Assembly (NCBI GenBank): GCA_050084515.1
Contig: CM114272.1
Coordinates: 11,036,001 to 11,100,000, forward strand
Origin: Blasia pusilla
Lineage: Eukaryota; Marchantiophyta; Marchantiopsida; Blasiales
Direction of reading: 5' to 3'
Length of the DNA stretch: 64,000 nucleotides
The translations under genes were made by a program, and so were the position numbers. The first letter of the stretch is position 1; the number at the start of each line of letters is the position of its first letter. The notes below the pieces were generated by a model. The model made no database searches. It was not told the DNA's origin and worked only from the letters and a program-made list of their open reading frames with translations. Shown here in pieces: positions 30,151 to 44,071 of the stretch.

Positions 30151-32279
30151 GCTTTGCAATTCCATTCATGGAGAGGAAAGAAATGTTCTCTTGGAGTACT
30201 CCCTCCTCCTACTAGTTAATCTTGAAATTTTAATTCTTGATGCAAAACCCTGAACTTGAATAAGCATTAGACAAAGTCTAGTATTACAATTTTCATGTCA
30301 TTTATATTATTTAGAATAATCTTATAAATCTTATATTTTAAATGAATAAATATTTTAATTAACACATGTTCCAATTTCAATATTTATTTTTAAACTAGAT
30401 CGACTACTATTAGCTACTACTAGTAACTCCAATGTGTAAATTTGATATATCATGAATATTTTCTTTGATAAAGAAATAAAAACTAGGATCTTACATGATA
30501 ACAATGGAAATTTTAAGTCAAAGTTAGATAGAGTAGTTCATATTGGTTGTAATTTACCACTAGCATATGATAAGTCATCTCTCTAGGATTATCTAATTGT
30601 AAATCTAGTGCTTGTGGACTTATTTGTAAATATTCTTGTTCTAAAAACCTGGTTTTTGTTCTAGTGAAAAAACTATATCTTTAGCTCTTCCCCCCTTTTA
30701 TGAGTTTATCATTTCCTCACTTCCCCTTCCATTTTCCCTATGTCTCCTTCCCTCATTTATTGAAAAATAAATGATTAGAGTCTTTTTCAAAGTCCTTCTC
30801 GTTTGAAAATTTATCCCTTTCCACATGGCCGTCTCCTATAGAAAAATCAACCCCATCTCTCGTCCAAAATTATGGTTTTCTTTGCACAAAACATTTGAGG
30901 TGGTGACAATAACACCATAGATTTATTCACAAAATCTAACCAAAAACTAACTTGACTAAAAAACGTCTTGCAACCCACTTGGACTCCTTGTTTAAACTTA
31001 ATTTTTAATTTCGTGATTGTTGTATGACATGTCTGCAAGCATTTTACGAGTGAGCTGCAAGGCAATCTTGTACCGCGTATTTAAGACTACTCATACCTGC
31101 AAAGCTTTGAAGAATTTATGACTCAAGTGAGGATTTGAGTCGTTTGTGAGTATCTTATGAGCCTTCTGCGATTGAATGTTTACTAAAATATGAGTGTAAT
31201 AAAATGAAACTTTTAAGCCACATTGCACCTATAATATGAAAGTTCAATTCTCAAGTCTACAAGTTGATTATGAGTGCAGGACTCACAAAGCTGTGAGTCA
31301 AATGTGAAAATACCTACAATTATACTATGGCTAAGTTATAGCTCCTTCAATTCGCAAATTGGCTACAAATGTAGCAGTGATTGGAGCAACAATGCGTTCT
31401 TGAAAAGAGATAGATATGCCAATCGGCATGATTTCTAATATCAACCCCAATATTTTCATACCCGCCCTGCAAGCCTACCGTGGGCCACGCACATGCTACA
31501 AAATGGATGCGGGTTGGCTGAGCTTGGATCTATGTTCTAGGCTCAATAGACATGAAACCCGTTGGGCATGTCCGTCCCATGGACGGACTCGTTCGTTTTA
31601 GTGCAACCTTGCGCAATTGCAATACCATCTCCATTTCCCACTTAATTCATAGCATGTCTTTTTCTTTAATACTCTGTATAATACTCCCTTGATCTATTTT
31701 TCTTAAGTGAAAAAGTTTCAAAAATAAAATTAGAATTGTGTCATTACACTTGATGACCTAACATTCATTCATGATATTTTGTCAATGTGGAAAGAATATA
31801 GCATATCCAACTAACTTCAATATTGAGGCATGTATGGTTTTAGAGTTGAGAGGCAAGAAGATAGATAAGGGCATAGTTTCCATTAAGGGGACAAAAGAGG
31901 AAGCAAGACTTGCACTACAACATAGTAGAACAACTATAAAGCAAGTATGGACAAAGATTTTGGGGGCAGATGTGCAAGGAGGTAGGAGCTCTTAAGATGC
32001 CTTGACATAGGCATATGCTATGTGCAAACTCTAATAGATTGAAATCCCAATCTATACACATGAAGGGAGCTCATACTTTTGTGCACCTACCATTCTTCAA
32101 CATCAATCTCAAGTGTTACAGAAGCGTACGTTCAGTAGGACATGCTCACATTGCTAATCTGCATCCAAACACACTCACATTGGGTCAATCAGCCTTCCAA
32201 CTGCCTAAGTTCTCAACTCGGGCCATACATCAAACTCAATCCTCCTAATTCCTCACTTCCCAACACGGGCAATTCTTCT
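30151..32279. other. AT-rich intergenic, no gene seen
   Basis: No family signature was seen in any frame. Open frames of 60-77 codons (for example 31771-31995) are isolated. Confidence 0.4.
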
Positions 32280-32660
32280 TAGATTTGGGAAAGATTTAAT
32301 GGTTGGTTGAAGTACCTAAAACATCGCCCACATGCCTAGTGGTCCCAATTTTCCAATGGACCTTGCATGAGTCCCTAACCAAGACCCCAAAAATGAGTCA
32401 CGAGTTAGAATCCAAGGGTGACTTCCAAAATCCACTCCCTTGGACTTGGCTTGTTGTTCGCACTCCAACGCCAACCTCTCAATCCATTCCGTGCCCTTAG
32501 TTTGCCTCGTGGCTCCCCAAAGTGGAGTTCAAGTCCCAAGCACTCTTTGAGATCTTCTCCCTTATATATAGTTTTGGGGTTTTACACCCTCCCCCTATTC
32601 TTGGGAAAGGATTCCTGAGCCGCTCCTTTCGGCCCTCAATCCAACTCCCTATTCAATCTT
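32280..32660 (-). repeat. dispersed repeat, copy C (inverted)
   Basis: Reverse-complement matches to copy A include CTTGGACTTGGCTTG, CTCTCAATCCATTC and CCCTTATATATA. It directly abuts the truncated copia element. Confidence 0.55.
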
Positions 32661-32717
32661 TTCTAGGCATTTTCTCAACCTATGCTTATGGGCTTGTCTA
32701 GATCTTTAATGCGTTAG

Positions 32718-35713
32718 GACCTCGAGTATGTTCCTACCATTGCAAGAAACCTGATCTCTGTAGGACAGATAGTAGAACAAGGTTATCAAGTGAAGTTCAA
32801 CGCAGATGGTTGTTTTATTGAAACAATGGATGACCAGACTACGATAGCCAAAGGAACTAGATCTGGCAGAATGTTCAAATTAGATGTTTCTATGCCAAAG
32901 ATTCAAATAGCAATGTATGGTCAAACCGGCCAACAAGTCATAGATCTAAATATGTGGCATAAAAAAATTGGACATATGAATCTTCAAAGATTACAGAGTC
33001 TTTCATCATCTAATATAGTAATAGGACTCCCTAAATTAGTGAGTCTTGCTATGTTAGAGATATGTCCTGCTTGCCAATTTGGAAAACAAGCTAGATTTCC
33101 TTTTCCAAAGCAAGGGAGAAAAGCATCTAGGATATTGGAGTTCATCCACAGTGATGTGTGGACAACATCACAACATAGCCTTAGTGGTTGCCAGTACTTT
33201 GTTTCATTTATTGATGACTTCTCTAGGTATATATGGGTATAATTTCTAAAAGCCAAGTCAGAGGTATTCTCAGTGTTCCAAATATTCAGAGTTCTAGTAG
33301 AGAAGTAAATTGGAGAACACATTCTGAAATTGCGTTGCGATGGAGGAGGAGAGTATCTTTCAACACAGTTTGATGACTATTTACGTAAGAAAGGCATCCA
33401 ACGTCAAGTGACTTGCCGTTATACTCCACAACAAAATGGAGTGGTTGAGAGGAAGAATCGACATATTGCTGAAGCGGCACGAGCTATGCTGAATGAGAAG
33501 AACATGCATAAGGTGTATTGGGCAGAGGTTGTAGCATATGTAGTCTTCTTGATCAATTGAACTCCAAAAGCATGAGTTAATGATAAAACTCCATTTGAAG
33601 TCTTCACAGGAAGTAAACCTGATTTTTCCTTCTTGAAAGTATTTGGTTGTATTTGTTATGGTACTGTTCCTTCTGAGAGACGTCAGAAATTAGACCCCAA
33701 GTCTGAAAGATGTATCTTCATTGGCTATGTTGATGGAACTAAGGGATATAAGTGCTACATTCCATCCTCTAGGCAGCTTATTATTAGTATGGATGTTGTC
33801 TTTGATGAGGTAAAGTCATGGTATGCTCCATCTGAGCATATTCCATCTCTAAACTCGTCTGTTGAGGGGGAGAATATGATTGTAAACCAACAAACATTAT
33901 CTTCAACTTCCCCAAGTACTAGTGTAGGATTATGAGAGGTCCTAGATTCATTAGTTAAATTTTTGTGTCCATGGACGGGAAGAGTACGTATTTATTGTGT
34001 TGACACTAGTCAGAGCTTGAGTCAGATGTCAAAGGCATCTACCTCTGAACAACAACTTTGTAGATCAAGTAGAGTTACACATCCAGTTCATAGATTCATA
34101 AATGAAGGTTTCCTTGCGACACATCATGCATGTATGATGACTACCCTTCAAGAATATGAGCCGAGTTGTTTTGAAGAAGCTGCAAGTAAAGTCGAATGGA
34201 TTGAAGCTATGGAGGAAGAGCTTGTTGTATTAAGATATCAACAGACATTGGAGTTGGTTGATATACCTTCCAGTAAGGAAGCTATTGGTTGCAAATGGGT
34301 TTACAAAATCAAGCGTAATCAATATGGTATAATTAACAGATACAAAGCAAGATTGGTGGCTAGGGGCTATGCACAATAATATGGTATCGATTATGAGGAA
34401 ATATTTAGCCTTGTTGCAAAGATGACGACTACGAGAACAGTGGTTGCAGTTGCAGTAAGTAAGAAGTGGAGATTACATCACGTGGACGTCAAGAATGCCT
34501 TCTTGAATGGAGATCTATACGAGGAGCCATATATGATTCAACCACCTGAATACGAGCATCTGAAGTTTCCATTTCGCGTATGCAGGTTGAAGAAAGCTCT
34601 ATACGGGCTCAAACAAGCTCCAAGAGCTTGGTATGGCAAGATTACATACGCCCTTCAAGAGTTGGGTTTTAGGGTATGTGATTCTGACTCCTCGTTATAT
34701 ATCTTAAGAGGACAAGATCATATGGTTCTCACTATGTTGTATATTGACGATCTCCTGATTACTGGGAGTACTGAAGAAATGGTACAACAAGTCAAGCTTA
34801 AGTTACAAGGAGAATTTGATATGAAGGACTTGGGAGAACTCAAGTACTTCCTTGGTATTGAGTTTATCAAGGTTGAAGAAAGCATATGTTTACTACAACG
34901 ATAACATGCTCTTCATATGCTTTCAAAATATGGTATGACGGCTTGTAAGCCAATCTCTACACCGTTGGACCAGAGCGTGAAGCTAAGAGTGGATGAAGGA
35001 GAGCTGCTTGCAGATTCTAATATGTATAGGCGCATGGTTGCAAGATTAATCTATCAAACTATAACCAGATCAGATTTGAGCTATGCTGTTGGCCTAGTTA
35101 ACCAGTTTATGCAAGCACCTTGAAAACCTCACCTTGATGTTGTGAGGAGGATTATACGGTATGTGAAATTCTCTATTCAATTCGGGCTTCAATTTGAACT
35201 TTCTCCGAGTTTTCAATTATCGGATTCACAAATGCTGATTGGGTAGGAAGCGTGTCTGATCGACACTTCACATTTGGTTATTCATTTACTTTGGGAAGTG
35301 CAACTATAAGTTAGGCTTCAAAGAAGCAACCTATAGTTGCTTTATCTTCAATAGAGGTTGAGTACAGAGGAGCAATCAATGCAGCATGTGAGGCGATGTG
35401 GCTTCATCGATTACTTGTTGAGATTGGTATTAGTAACTTAGGACCTAATGTAATATATGCAGACAATATCAGTAGCATCAAGCTTGCTAATAACCCTTTG
35501 TTTCATGCTCGTACAAAGCATGTTGAAGTGCACTATCATTTTATCAGAGAGAAAGTGCTTGCAGGAGAAATAGATCTTGTATATATAGGTACAGATCAGC
35601 AAATTGCTGACATCTTTACAAAGGCATTGTCGAGAGATAAGTTTGAGATGTTTAGAAATGATTTAGGCGTTAGAGATATCGATATGAGCTTGAGGGGGAG
35701 TATTGAAGATTGA
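32718..35713 (+). pseudogene. copia pol polyprotein relic
   Basis: Integrase: WHKKIGHMNLQRLQSL, CPACQFGKQ (HHCC zinc domain), then FIDDFSRYIWV and QNGVVERKNRHIAEAAR. Reverse transcriptase: GCKWVYKIKRN, VDVKNAFLNGDLYEEPYM, LYGLKQAPRAWY and LYIDDLLITG (catalytic DD kept). RNase H: VALSSIEVEYRGA and ADNISSIKLANNPLFHARTKH. One frame holds to about 35200, with stops at 33240, 33306, 33558, about 33573, 33933, 34377, 34902 and 35121. The frame changes before the RNase H part, which also has a TAG in place of a Trp codon near 35313. Several stops are TGA in CGA contexts or TAG in TGG contexts. It is an old, inactive copy. Confidence 0.9.
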
Positions 35714-36130
35714 GTTACAGTCAAGCTCATGAGACACCTGAATTGCTATATTTGGTACTCACACAAAGTAGGGAAGTTTAATCTTGGTTAGTCAGTTAAT
35801 CGCGATTATCTTAACTAGGGTTAGTTGATCACAGTTAGTCTAACTCGAGACTATGGTTAAGGTTAGGGTTATGATTGCTTGTACATACCCTATATAATTG
35901 AGAAGGGGACCAGCCTCCACTCATTCTCTCATTGCAATTTTTTTTCTCCATGGTGTGTGTGTGTGTGTGTGTGTGTTGTTTGAGAACTTGGCAATTATAG
36001 AACATCGAGACGTGTAGAAGAAGTATACGACTCTTTGGGATAGAGATTATTGACCAAAGATCTAGAGGTTTCATTTGGGAGAGACTATATTTACTTGTAG
36101 CAGAGAGCATCTATGACATTGGATGTTACA
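35701..36130 (+). repeat. probable 3' LTR of copia element
   Basis: It starts directly after the polypurine tract. It contains a TATA-like CCCTATATAATTGAGAAGGG (35888-35907) and a (TG)n run. No partner LTR is present, so the end is a guess. Confidence 0.45.
35953..35977. repeat. (TG)n microsatellite
   Basis: Uninterrupted TG dinucleotides of about 25 bp within the LTR-like region. Confidence 0.95.
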
Positions 36131-36579
36131 AGAAGGCCGATCATTTTGAGAGTGCATGAGATTTTTCCATCCAAGTTTCTCTTTTTAGAGCGATATGATG
36201 GTATGATTTGGAATGATCTTATCCATAATCGTACACTATGTCATCTCCCTAATAGTGATGGGACAAACTAGATAGTTGATCCAAGTTTGGTTGTGGTATT
36301 TGCATACCTATATTCTGTGTTGTCTAGATTTATTATAGGTGCAACCACCATGTTAGTTTGTGATAGATACTTTAGGCAATAGCACATGGCATGTTTAGCA
36401 CCAACTCTTGCTAATGTTCCTTGTGGAAGATGGATATGTTCCAAAAGTATATTTGGAACTCTTTTGAGGAACTTACTATTCATGGAAAATTCCTTATTTT
36501 GAATAGAATTTGGTTTCTATTTATGGAAATTTCCCTTAACGTGTTATCTTAAGTGCATGTCGATGAGAGGGAAGAGGGC

Positions 36580-37687
<1,108 letters not shown>

Positions 37688-38260
37688 TCCATACGGGATT
37701 CCCTTATTTGTGCTGATCTTTATATAACGTGAGAGGCTGAGGTGGTAGTGAAGGACCCTACGCGAGAGGCTATGTGAGCCTAAGTGGTGGCAAAAGGGAG
37801 GTTGCTACAAGGAGCGGTGGCGGTGAAGAAGACCCATATTTATAGTCGACTTCACGATGGACATCGATTTGTCTCCCTAGCCATAAAGATGTACGGGGTC
37901 TTTGGGGAGAGATTTGACTCATTCCTGATGGATTGCGCTCATAATATCCACTCGAGAAATGGGTTATCCTTTGCTACTCCGATTCTTTATTGTAGGCAAC
38001 GGGTCTCCATGGCTCTATAGCGTGCCCAGGCTATCAGGCTTTTGCTGCGGGCTCAGGCTGTGGGAGACGCCGACGTTAGAGGCCCACTTAGCATGAGTCA
38101 TAATTCTCTAGTTCTTGCTCATACTGTCTGTGTTATTAGTGAGTTTAGTCGATAGAGGGAAATGCCCCCTTTTTTTTTAGGTTCAGTTGTGGCTTTTGGA
38201 TACTGACTCTTTGAATTCCCTCTTTGTATTTCCCATGGACTTTCTATGGTGCTCTTTTTT
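37688..38260 (+). mobile_element. LINE 3' fragment (R2-like family)
   Basis: It matches the reverse complement of 54770-55420 along its length: GGGATTCCCTTATTTGTGC, AGGCTGAGGTGGTAGTG, CTACAAGGAGCGGTGGCGG, then a coding tail (FVSLAIKMYGVFGERFDSF) and a shared 3' untranslated part. A similar tail (GFIPFAMEVLGHLH) ends the longer LINE at 42811, which identifies this as the C-terminal end of such an element. 5'-truncation is typical of LINEs. Confidence 0.65.
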
Positions 38261-38280
38261 AATTCGTGACTAACATCTTG

Positions 38281-38315
38281 CCCGCGCAATGCACGGGTGG
38301 AAAAATCCCCTAGTT
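38281..38315 (+). mobile_element. Helitron-like 3' terminus
   Basis: A short hairpin (CCCGCGCAATGCACGGG) is followed after nine bases by CTAGT. Helitrons end in a GC-rich hairpin about 10 bp upstream of CTRR and insert before T. No 5' TC end or Rep/helicase was found, so it could be a non-autonomous element or chance. Confidence 0.4.
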
Positions 38316-39473
38316 CTTCTTGTTACGGCCTCTCCAAACATGGATCGTGTTTTTTTTTTGATCGTTGAGACTATTCACGTGTCTTCCAACACGTGTTTGG
38401 TAATTGAAAAATATTTCCCCCTCTCAAGGTCTGCACACCGGTTAGCACTTATTTAAATGCTCTTGTACATGGGAAGGCTTAAAAGAGCATACATGACATA
38501 GGAGGGCTTTTGTATCGTGATGGGTTTCCCATCCGTTCTTACATATTTATTTTATTTCTAGAAGAAAAAAAATCAGGGAAGGCTTAAAAGAACTTACATG
38601 ACATGACCTAGGATGGCTTCCCAAACCCAATCCTCTATTAATAAAATACATTATTGTCTTCCAAACAAGTTCCACGGGAATAAAATCACAAGTGTGGGAA
38701 GAGGAGGAGGACTATGGAGGAAGATTATGGCGGACGTTTAGAATTTTGTTTGTAATTATTTCCATGGTGATCCAATCTTTTCAATTTAAGGCCCAATGTG
38801 TTCATCTTCTCAAGCTTGAACTTTGGGTTCTTCTTTTTTCCACTTAAGATTGAGATTTCCAAAGTTCTTGGGATCTTTGGACCTCCTTCTCTCCTAAATG
38901 TGCTCATAGATTCCTATACGCAATTTCAAACATAGCGCTCTCCTTATAGAGTGATATCGGCTTACCATCCGTTTAAGGGAATCCTCTTGCTTTTCTGGAT
39001 CTTTTGATACGGGCTGGGCCCAACATTATGAACTCCTTCCCTCATAGCGGTCATTGGTGGGTGGCTCACTTCCTCCCCCACATCCTCTTTTTCGGTGTTT
39101 CCAATTTCTTTCATAACTTTATTCTCGAATGTTGGTTTTGGGCGTATTTGGGCCTGTTTCGATCGTCTTGACGAGCTCGTTCTTTTGATATCAAGTAGGT
39201 TTTCTACTTTTTCTTCCTTCTTTGTAGGCGCCTATTTTTGTGTACGGGTTTGTTTTAGGTCAATTCCTCCCAAAAGTCTTCCTTGCTCTTTCAACTCCTT
39301 ACCTTATTGTTTCGCCCCTACATACGTTTAGAACATTAGAAATTCATATTTTTGAGCCACCTCTTCCGATACCATATCCATCACTTTTCCTTTTCAATAA
39401 CTTTTTATATTTTTCTTATAGTAACTTTCAATCATAAATTCGGTATTGCCTAATCTTCATCTCTCCACTACTT
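38316..39473. other. intergenic and LINE 5' leader, no gene seen
   Basis: It includes a dyad GATGGGTTTCCCATC (38519-38533) that recurs at 54513-54527. The last few hundred bases are probably the 5' untranslated part of the LINE that follows. Confidence 0.35.
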
Positions 39474-41079
39474 TTGCTTTGTTCGTTATCATCATGCTTT
39501 CTCCAAACCACATTCCGTATGTCTTTTCTTGTCTTTGGAGACGTGCCTACCTTTACTTCTATGTCATCAGAGATGGAGTTGGATTCTCCATCTACTCGCT
39601 TATCTAGTTTTACACGCCCTCCTACAGCCGTAACCTCTCCCTGTGGTTCACCTCCTCATCGTCGATCTCGCCATTTTCCTCCAGATGCTAATACACACAT
39701 TACACTCGCTACATTTCTTCCGGATTCTCCTCTTCTCCCTTCTTCGCCTTGTCCTATTGAGCCTAATCCTGATCCATTATTACCAAATCCTTCTACTTTG
39801 CCATCCCCACATATCTCATCTATGCCCTTGCTTCCAACTCCCATCTATTCTACCCGAATCTCCCCTCTTCCTCCTCCTCCTTCCCCAACCTATTTACCCC
39901 CTCATCGTCGGCCATCATCATCTCTTGCACCTCCCACCTCCTCTCCTTGTAACCCTTCTACTTCTCCATTTGTACCAAAGGTTCGTTGCATACCTTGTGG
40001 TAAGGACTTTGCTCCTAATGGGATCAAAAGACATCGGTACTTGCTCGATCCATGCATGGGCCTTCAATCCCTAACCCGATACCAACTCCTACTGCACTCC
40101 CCACAACAACTACTTGGACCTGGTTAAGCCAAATTGATCTCCTTCGCTCTTTCCATCCAGGTCTTCCTTGTCCTAGACTCTACACTCGCATTCCTATTGC
40201 TCTTCGCCCCATCACCCAACAAGCTTTGCTATTCCCATTAGAAAGGTTAGCGCGTGACCCCACATATATAAATGCTTGGTATCTCCTATTACTCTTCCCA
40301 CAATGGGTTTTAGTCCTCCCTCCAAGGGGGGGTGCAATGGGTCATCGTGAAACCTCCACACGTATTCAACGCTTTATGTCAGGGGATTGGTAGAATCTTG
40401 AAAATGAGCATGTACTTCGAGCTGAGGCCTTAGCTGCGGCTCATGCCACTCAACATGCCAATCATGGGAGGCCTTCAATACAACAACGTCTTCGACGAAG
40501 TCTACTGTTGGGGCAGGTTGGTGAGTTTTCACGTGCAGCTCGAGCATTGGGTTCTCTTTCTCTGGCGGTTCCAAGTGCAGAAATAGTGGCTCTCTTAGAA
40601 GCTCTTCATCCTCCTTCAAGTGGCGATGCTCCATCTTTTGTGGAAGACTATACAACAGACCTTGACTTGGAGCTTGACTTGGAGGTTTTCACTAGGCTTT
40701 TCCAAGATACTCCTCGCTTATCAGCAAGCGGGCTATCAGGGATGGTTTTTGAGCATCTCTGCGATTGCTTTATCCCAGCAGATTCAGCAAGTGGCTTTGT
40801 CTCTCTATGTAAGGTGTGTGCACATATGGCGGCAGGTCGTCTCCCATTCTCTATCTCTAGGCTCTTAGGGGCTTGTCGTTTGTTTGCTATGGATAAGCCT
40901 CCTTCAGGTGTGCGCCCTTTGGCTATTGGAGAGGTTTTATACCGCTTGGTCAATCGATCCCTATGCTTGCAATTTCGTCTTCACTTTAGTGCCCACTTAT
41001 TTCCTCATCAATTTGGAGTGGCAACTCCTGGAGGTTGTGAGGCTGTGGTGCATGGGATTCGCTCCACTCTTGATATTCA

Positions 41080-41420
41080 TCCAGATTGGGTAGCAATTCA
41101 AGTCGATGTGGCTAACGCATTCAATTCAGTTTCTCGTGCGGCCATCTTTGATGAATTACGTTGTGCAGGAGGACAACTCTCGAGCCTCATTCCATTTGTT
41201 CGCTCCTTCTATGCCTATGATACGCCCATTATCTATTCCCATCATGCTACTTTTGGGGAATATAGTATTCTACAATCGGCTTGTGGCACACGTCAAGGTG
41301 ATCCCATGGGAGGCCCACTCTTTGCCATTGCCCATTTTTGTGCCCTTCGAGCATCAGCGCAAGCATTTCCATCTTGTCTTTTCCCTTCTATTGCTGATGA
41401 CACTCACATTTTAGGTCCTC
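41080..41420 (+). other. reverse transcriptase catalytic core of the LINE
   Basis: Motif A (VDVANAFN), motif B (GTRQGDP) and motif C (ADDTHIL) lie in order at normal spacing. Catalytic aspartates are present. Confidence 0.85.
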
Positions 41421-42337
41421 CTTCTGAAGTGGTTCCTGCTTATACCCATTTCGTGGAGCAACTCTCTTTCTTAAACCTTAAAGTCCAACCTAGTAAATGT
41501 GGAGTATGGTCTCCTTCATGCCTTCCCTCAACATTCACCCCACCTACTCCTGATTTTCCCATTTACATTGAAGGGGTTAGAGTTCTTGGGGTCCCAATTG
41601 GCTTCATGGACTATGTCTCAAAGTTCTTGGATGAGGCCCTTTTGAAAGACGTGGAATGGCTTCATTTATTACCTCATCTTGGGGATCCCCAAGTGGCCTA
41701 TGGGATTCTCTCCCAATGTTTTCTTCCACGTCCTTCCTACCTTCTTCGCACTTGTCCTCCCACTTCAAGCTTCTTACATCGGCTAGCCTCTTTTGACGCT
41801 TCTATCTTGGCAACTTTTGGTCAACTTCTTGGCCTGAATACCTTTGAGCGAGAGGATGGTGTATTTTCTTCACGACAAGCTATCTTGCCTATTTCTTTTG
41901 GAGGGGTGGGACTATCCTCCACAGTCACATCTGCTCCCGCAACCTCTTTGGGGAGTTGGGCGTTGGTAGCACCGATTATGGCTTCAAGGTTTCTCCAAGG
42001 AGATACACCTATCTTGATGGATCATATCGCCCATGTCGAGGAGGGGGACTTGTTATTTCAACAACAACTAAGATCTGCACGAGCTCTTCTTCCTCTTGCT
42101 TCACAAGCAATTCTACCCCCTTTCAGTTAACTAATTATAGAAGGGCTTGATCGACTTCAAGAGCATATCTCCGAGAATCTGCATCAAATCAACTTTTCCA
42201 GCATTCTCTCAGAGGCATCCTCCGACGCTAATCGAGCTCCTCTACGTTCATGTGCTAGTACCGGAGCGGGGGCGTGGTTTACTGCAAATCCTCTTATTCT
42301 TCCATTTCGTCTTCCTCGAAGTATATTCTCGACAGCT

Positions 42338-42700
42338 TTGCGGTTACGTCTTGGACTTCCCCATCCTTCTCTCTTAGGTGTGCCAAATTGTGTATGCGGG
42401 GATCCTATTGATGCCAAGGGTATCCATATTCTCCGATGTGCACATGGTGGAGAACGAACGGCCACACATGATGTCATTAGAGAGGCGGTAGCATCGGTGG
42501 CTCGTACGGCAGGATATACCGTTGGGCAAGAGCAACTCCATGTCCTACCTTCAACCACACAAGCAACCTCTCGTCGGAGAGTGGATCTTGTTATCTCTCG
42601 AGGTGGATTCCGGACACTAGGTGATGTGGTGGTTGCTGATCCAACACTTTCTGACTTGGTGTGTAGAGCCGCACATACCAAAGGTTTGGCGGCCGAAGCT
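42338..42700 (+). other. CCHC knuckle and restriction-like endonuclease region of the LINE
   Basis: CVC...GIHILRC and GGERTATHD are followed by RRRVDLVI and DVVVADP. The same knuckle region occurs in the fragment at 55383-55745 (CECRRSLDPLGVHLARC, GGERIATHD). An endonuclease assignment is likely from position but was not tested. Confidence 0.55.
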
Positions 42701-42811
42701 GCAGCAAGAATCAAGGAGTTAAGTTATGCTGTGAGACATGCGACTGACGGATTTATTCCGTTTGCAATGGAAGTATTGGGTCATTTACATTTAGTTGTTA
42801 TCTTACATTAA

Positions 42812-44071
42812 TGTTGAAAAGATAAAAACTAACTTTGATGTTACAATAACCCTAAACTAACTATCAAAGTCTTATTCAAATGATTTTACAATAAATAGTT
42901 TTAAAATTTGGAAAAAATACATACAATGTTCTTTGAGAGTTTTTACTTACGATGATAATTATATATATTGTGGTGTTGCATCTCATTTAATGTAGGAAAA
43001 ATAGTTACAACAAATTTTATTGGAAAAGATATGGAAGAAAGCCTTTAAAAAAAATCTAACATCACACGTAATATCTCATATATAATTATGTTCTAGCCAA
43101 AGGTGTTCTTATGTCCATGGCAATGAGGTAAGTTGCACCTTGCTAATAGGAGATTCTAAAACAATCTCCAATGTGTCCAATATCTCCAATATTATGGATA
43201 CGTAAATTTTGGACCCTATGAAAATACAAGGAAAATGTTAGTAATTCAAAATGGACGTTAGATTCTCAACTTTGAGATGATGACCAAATGCCTCAATTTA
43301 TCAATTGTAAAGGAAATTTTGAAGTTGACATAATAGATTATAACATCCACATTATAGATTATTGTATCATTCTAATTTTACCACAATCCAAATTTAGTCC
43401 GTATTTTGTTATTGAGATTTATGTTTTCTTTCAAGATGTGCTTACGCATTCTAACATTTCCTCTTCTCCTTTTTGTTTACATTTCATGTAAATATTTTAA
43501 TAAATCTATTTTTCATGTATCGCATGAGCCATTATACTAATATTTCAAACCTTGGATATTTACATTACTGAAGCAAAGTACCTATATCACTAAACAATAC
43601 ATTTATCAACAAGATTAAACAAGTTTGTGTTTTGTGGGTATAGGGTTTTGCTTCACATCTTACCAAAGACAAGTCAACAAATGCCACTGGAAGAGAATTT
43701 TGTAATTTATAACTTTGATATATGGCTAGGTTGAGTCATTGATGATAAAAATAACTTATAACGATGACTGATGACATGTACAGTCCTACAAACAAATCAA
43801 TTTTCTATAATGGCTAAGGTTAGTGAGTCATTCATATATGAGTGACACGTCAACAAAAACATGCGTTTGCTCCTCATTTATACATCTTCAATTTGTCTTT
43901 TTTTTCCATACGTTAGCCCTTCATCCATTCCATCCGCCGTTCCTTTGTAAATTCTACTATTCCCCATCCAATAATTAGTCCTTTCCCCACTTCCCATTAA
44001 AACCAAATAATCGAGGATATGAATAGAACTTGAACTACCTTCACAAAAATGAGGCTTTCTACGATCACTAT
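42812..44071. other. AT-rich intergenic, no gene seen
   Basis: Short frames only. A TTATCTTACATTAATGTTG stretch at about 42799 resembles the loop flank of the fold-back at 44254-44280. Confidence 0.4.

Larger units (their letters stand above)
32700..36130 (+). mobile_element. Ty1/copia LTR retrotransposon, 5'-truncated
   Basis: It contains the end of the pre-integrase region, integrase, reverse transcriptase, RNase H, a polypurine tract (GAGGGGGAG) and a 3' LTR-like region. Gag, protease, primer site and 5' LTR are missing. The right boundary is approximate. Confidence 0.8.
39474..42811 (+). pseudogene. non-LTR retrotransposon ORF, R2-like architecture
   Basis: A Pro/Ser-rich N-terminus leads to a zinc finger (CIPCGKDF...IKRHRYLLDPC, about 39987-40058). 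The frame changes near 40052. The rest shares one frame to 42811 except TAG at 40391-40393 and TAA at 42128-42130. Reverse transcriptase: GVRPLAIGEVLYRLV, VDVANAFNSVSRAAIF (motif A Asp), GTRQGDPMGGPLF and IADDTHILG (motif C DD). C-terminal: LRLRLGLPHPSLLG, a CxC...H...C knuckle (CVCGDPIDAKGIHILRC), GGERTATHD, then VDLVISRG and VVVADPTLSD, plausible core of a restriction-like endonuclease. Family knowledge: this order (N-terminal finger, RT, CCHC, RLE) marks the early-branching R2/Dong/NeSL-type LINEs, unlike the L1 and RTE types usual in plants. Three interruptions make it inactive, though domains are well preserved. Confidence 0.75.

Noticed and set aside
39656-39844. Gly-rich minus-strand ORF
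   Set aside because: Antisense shadow of the Pro/Ser-rich N-terminus of the LINE ORF.
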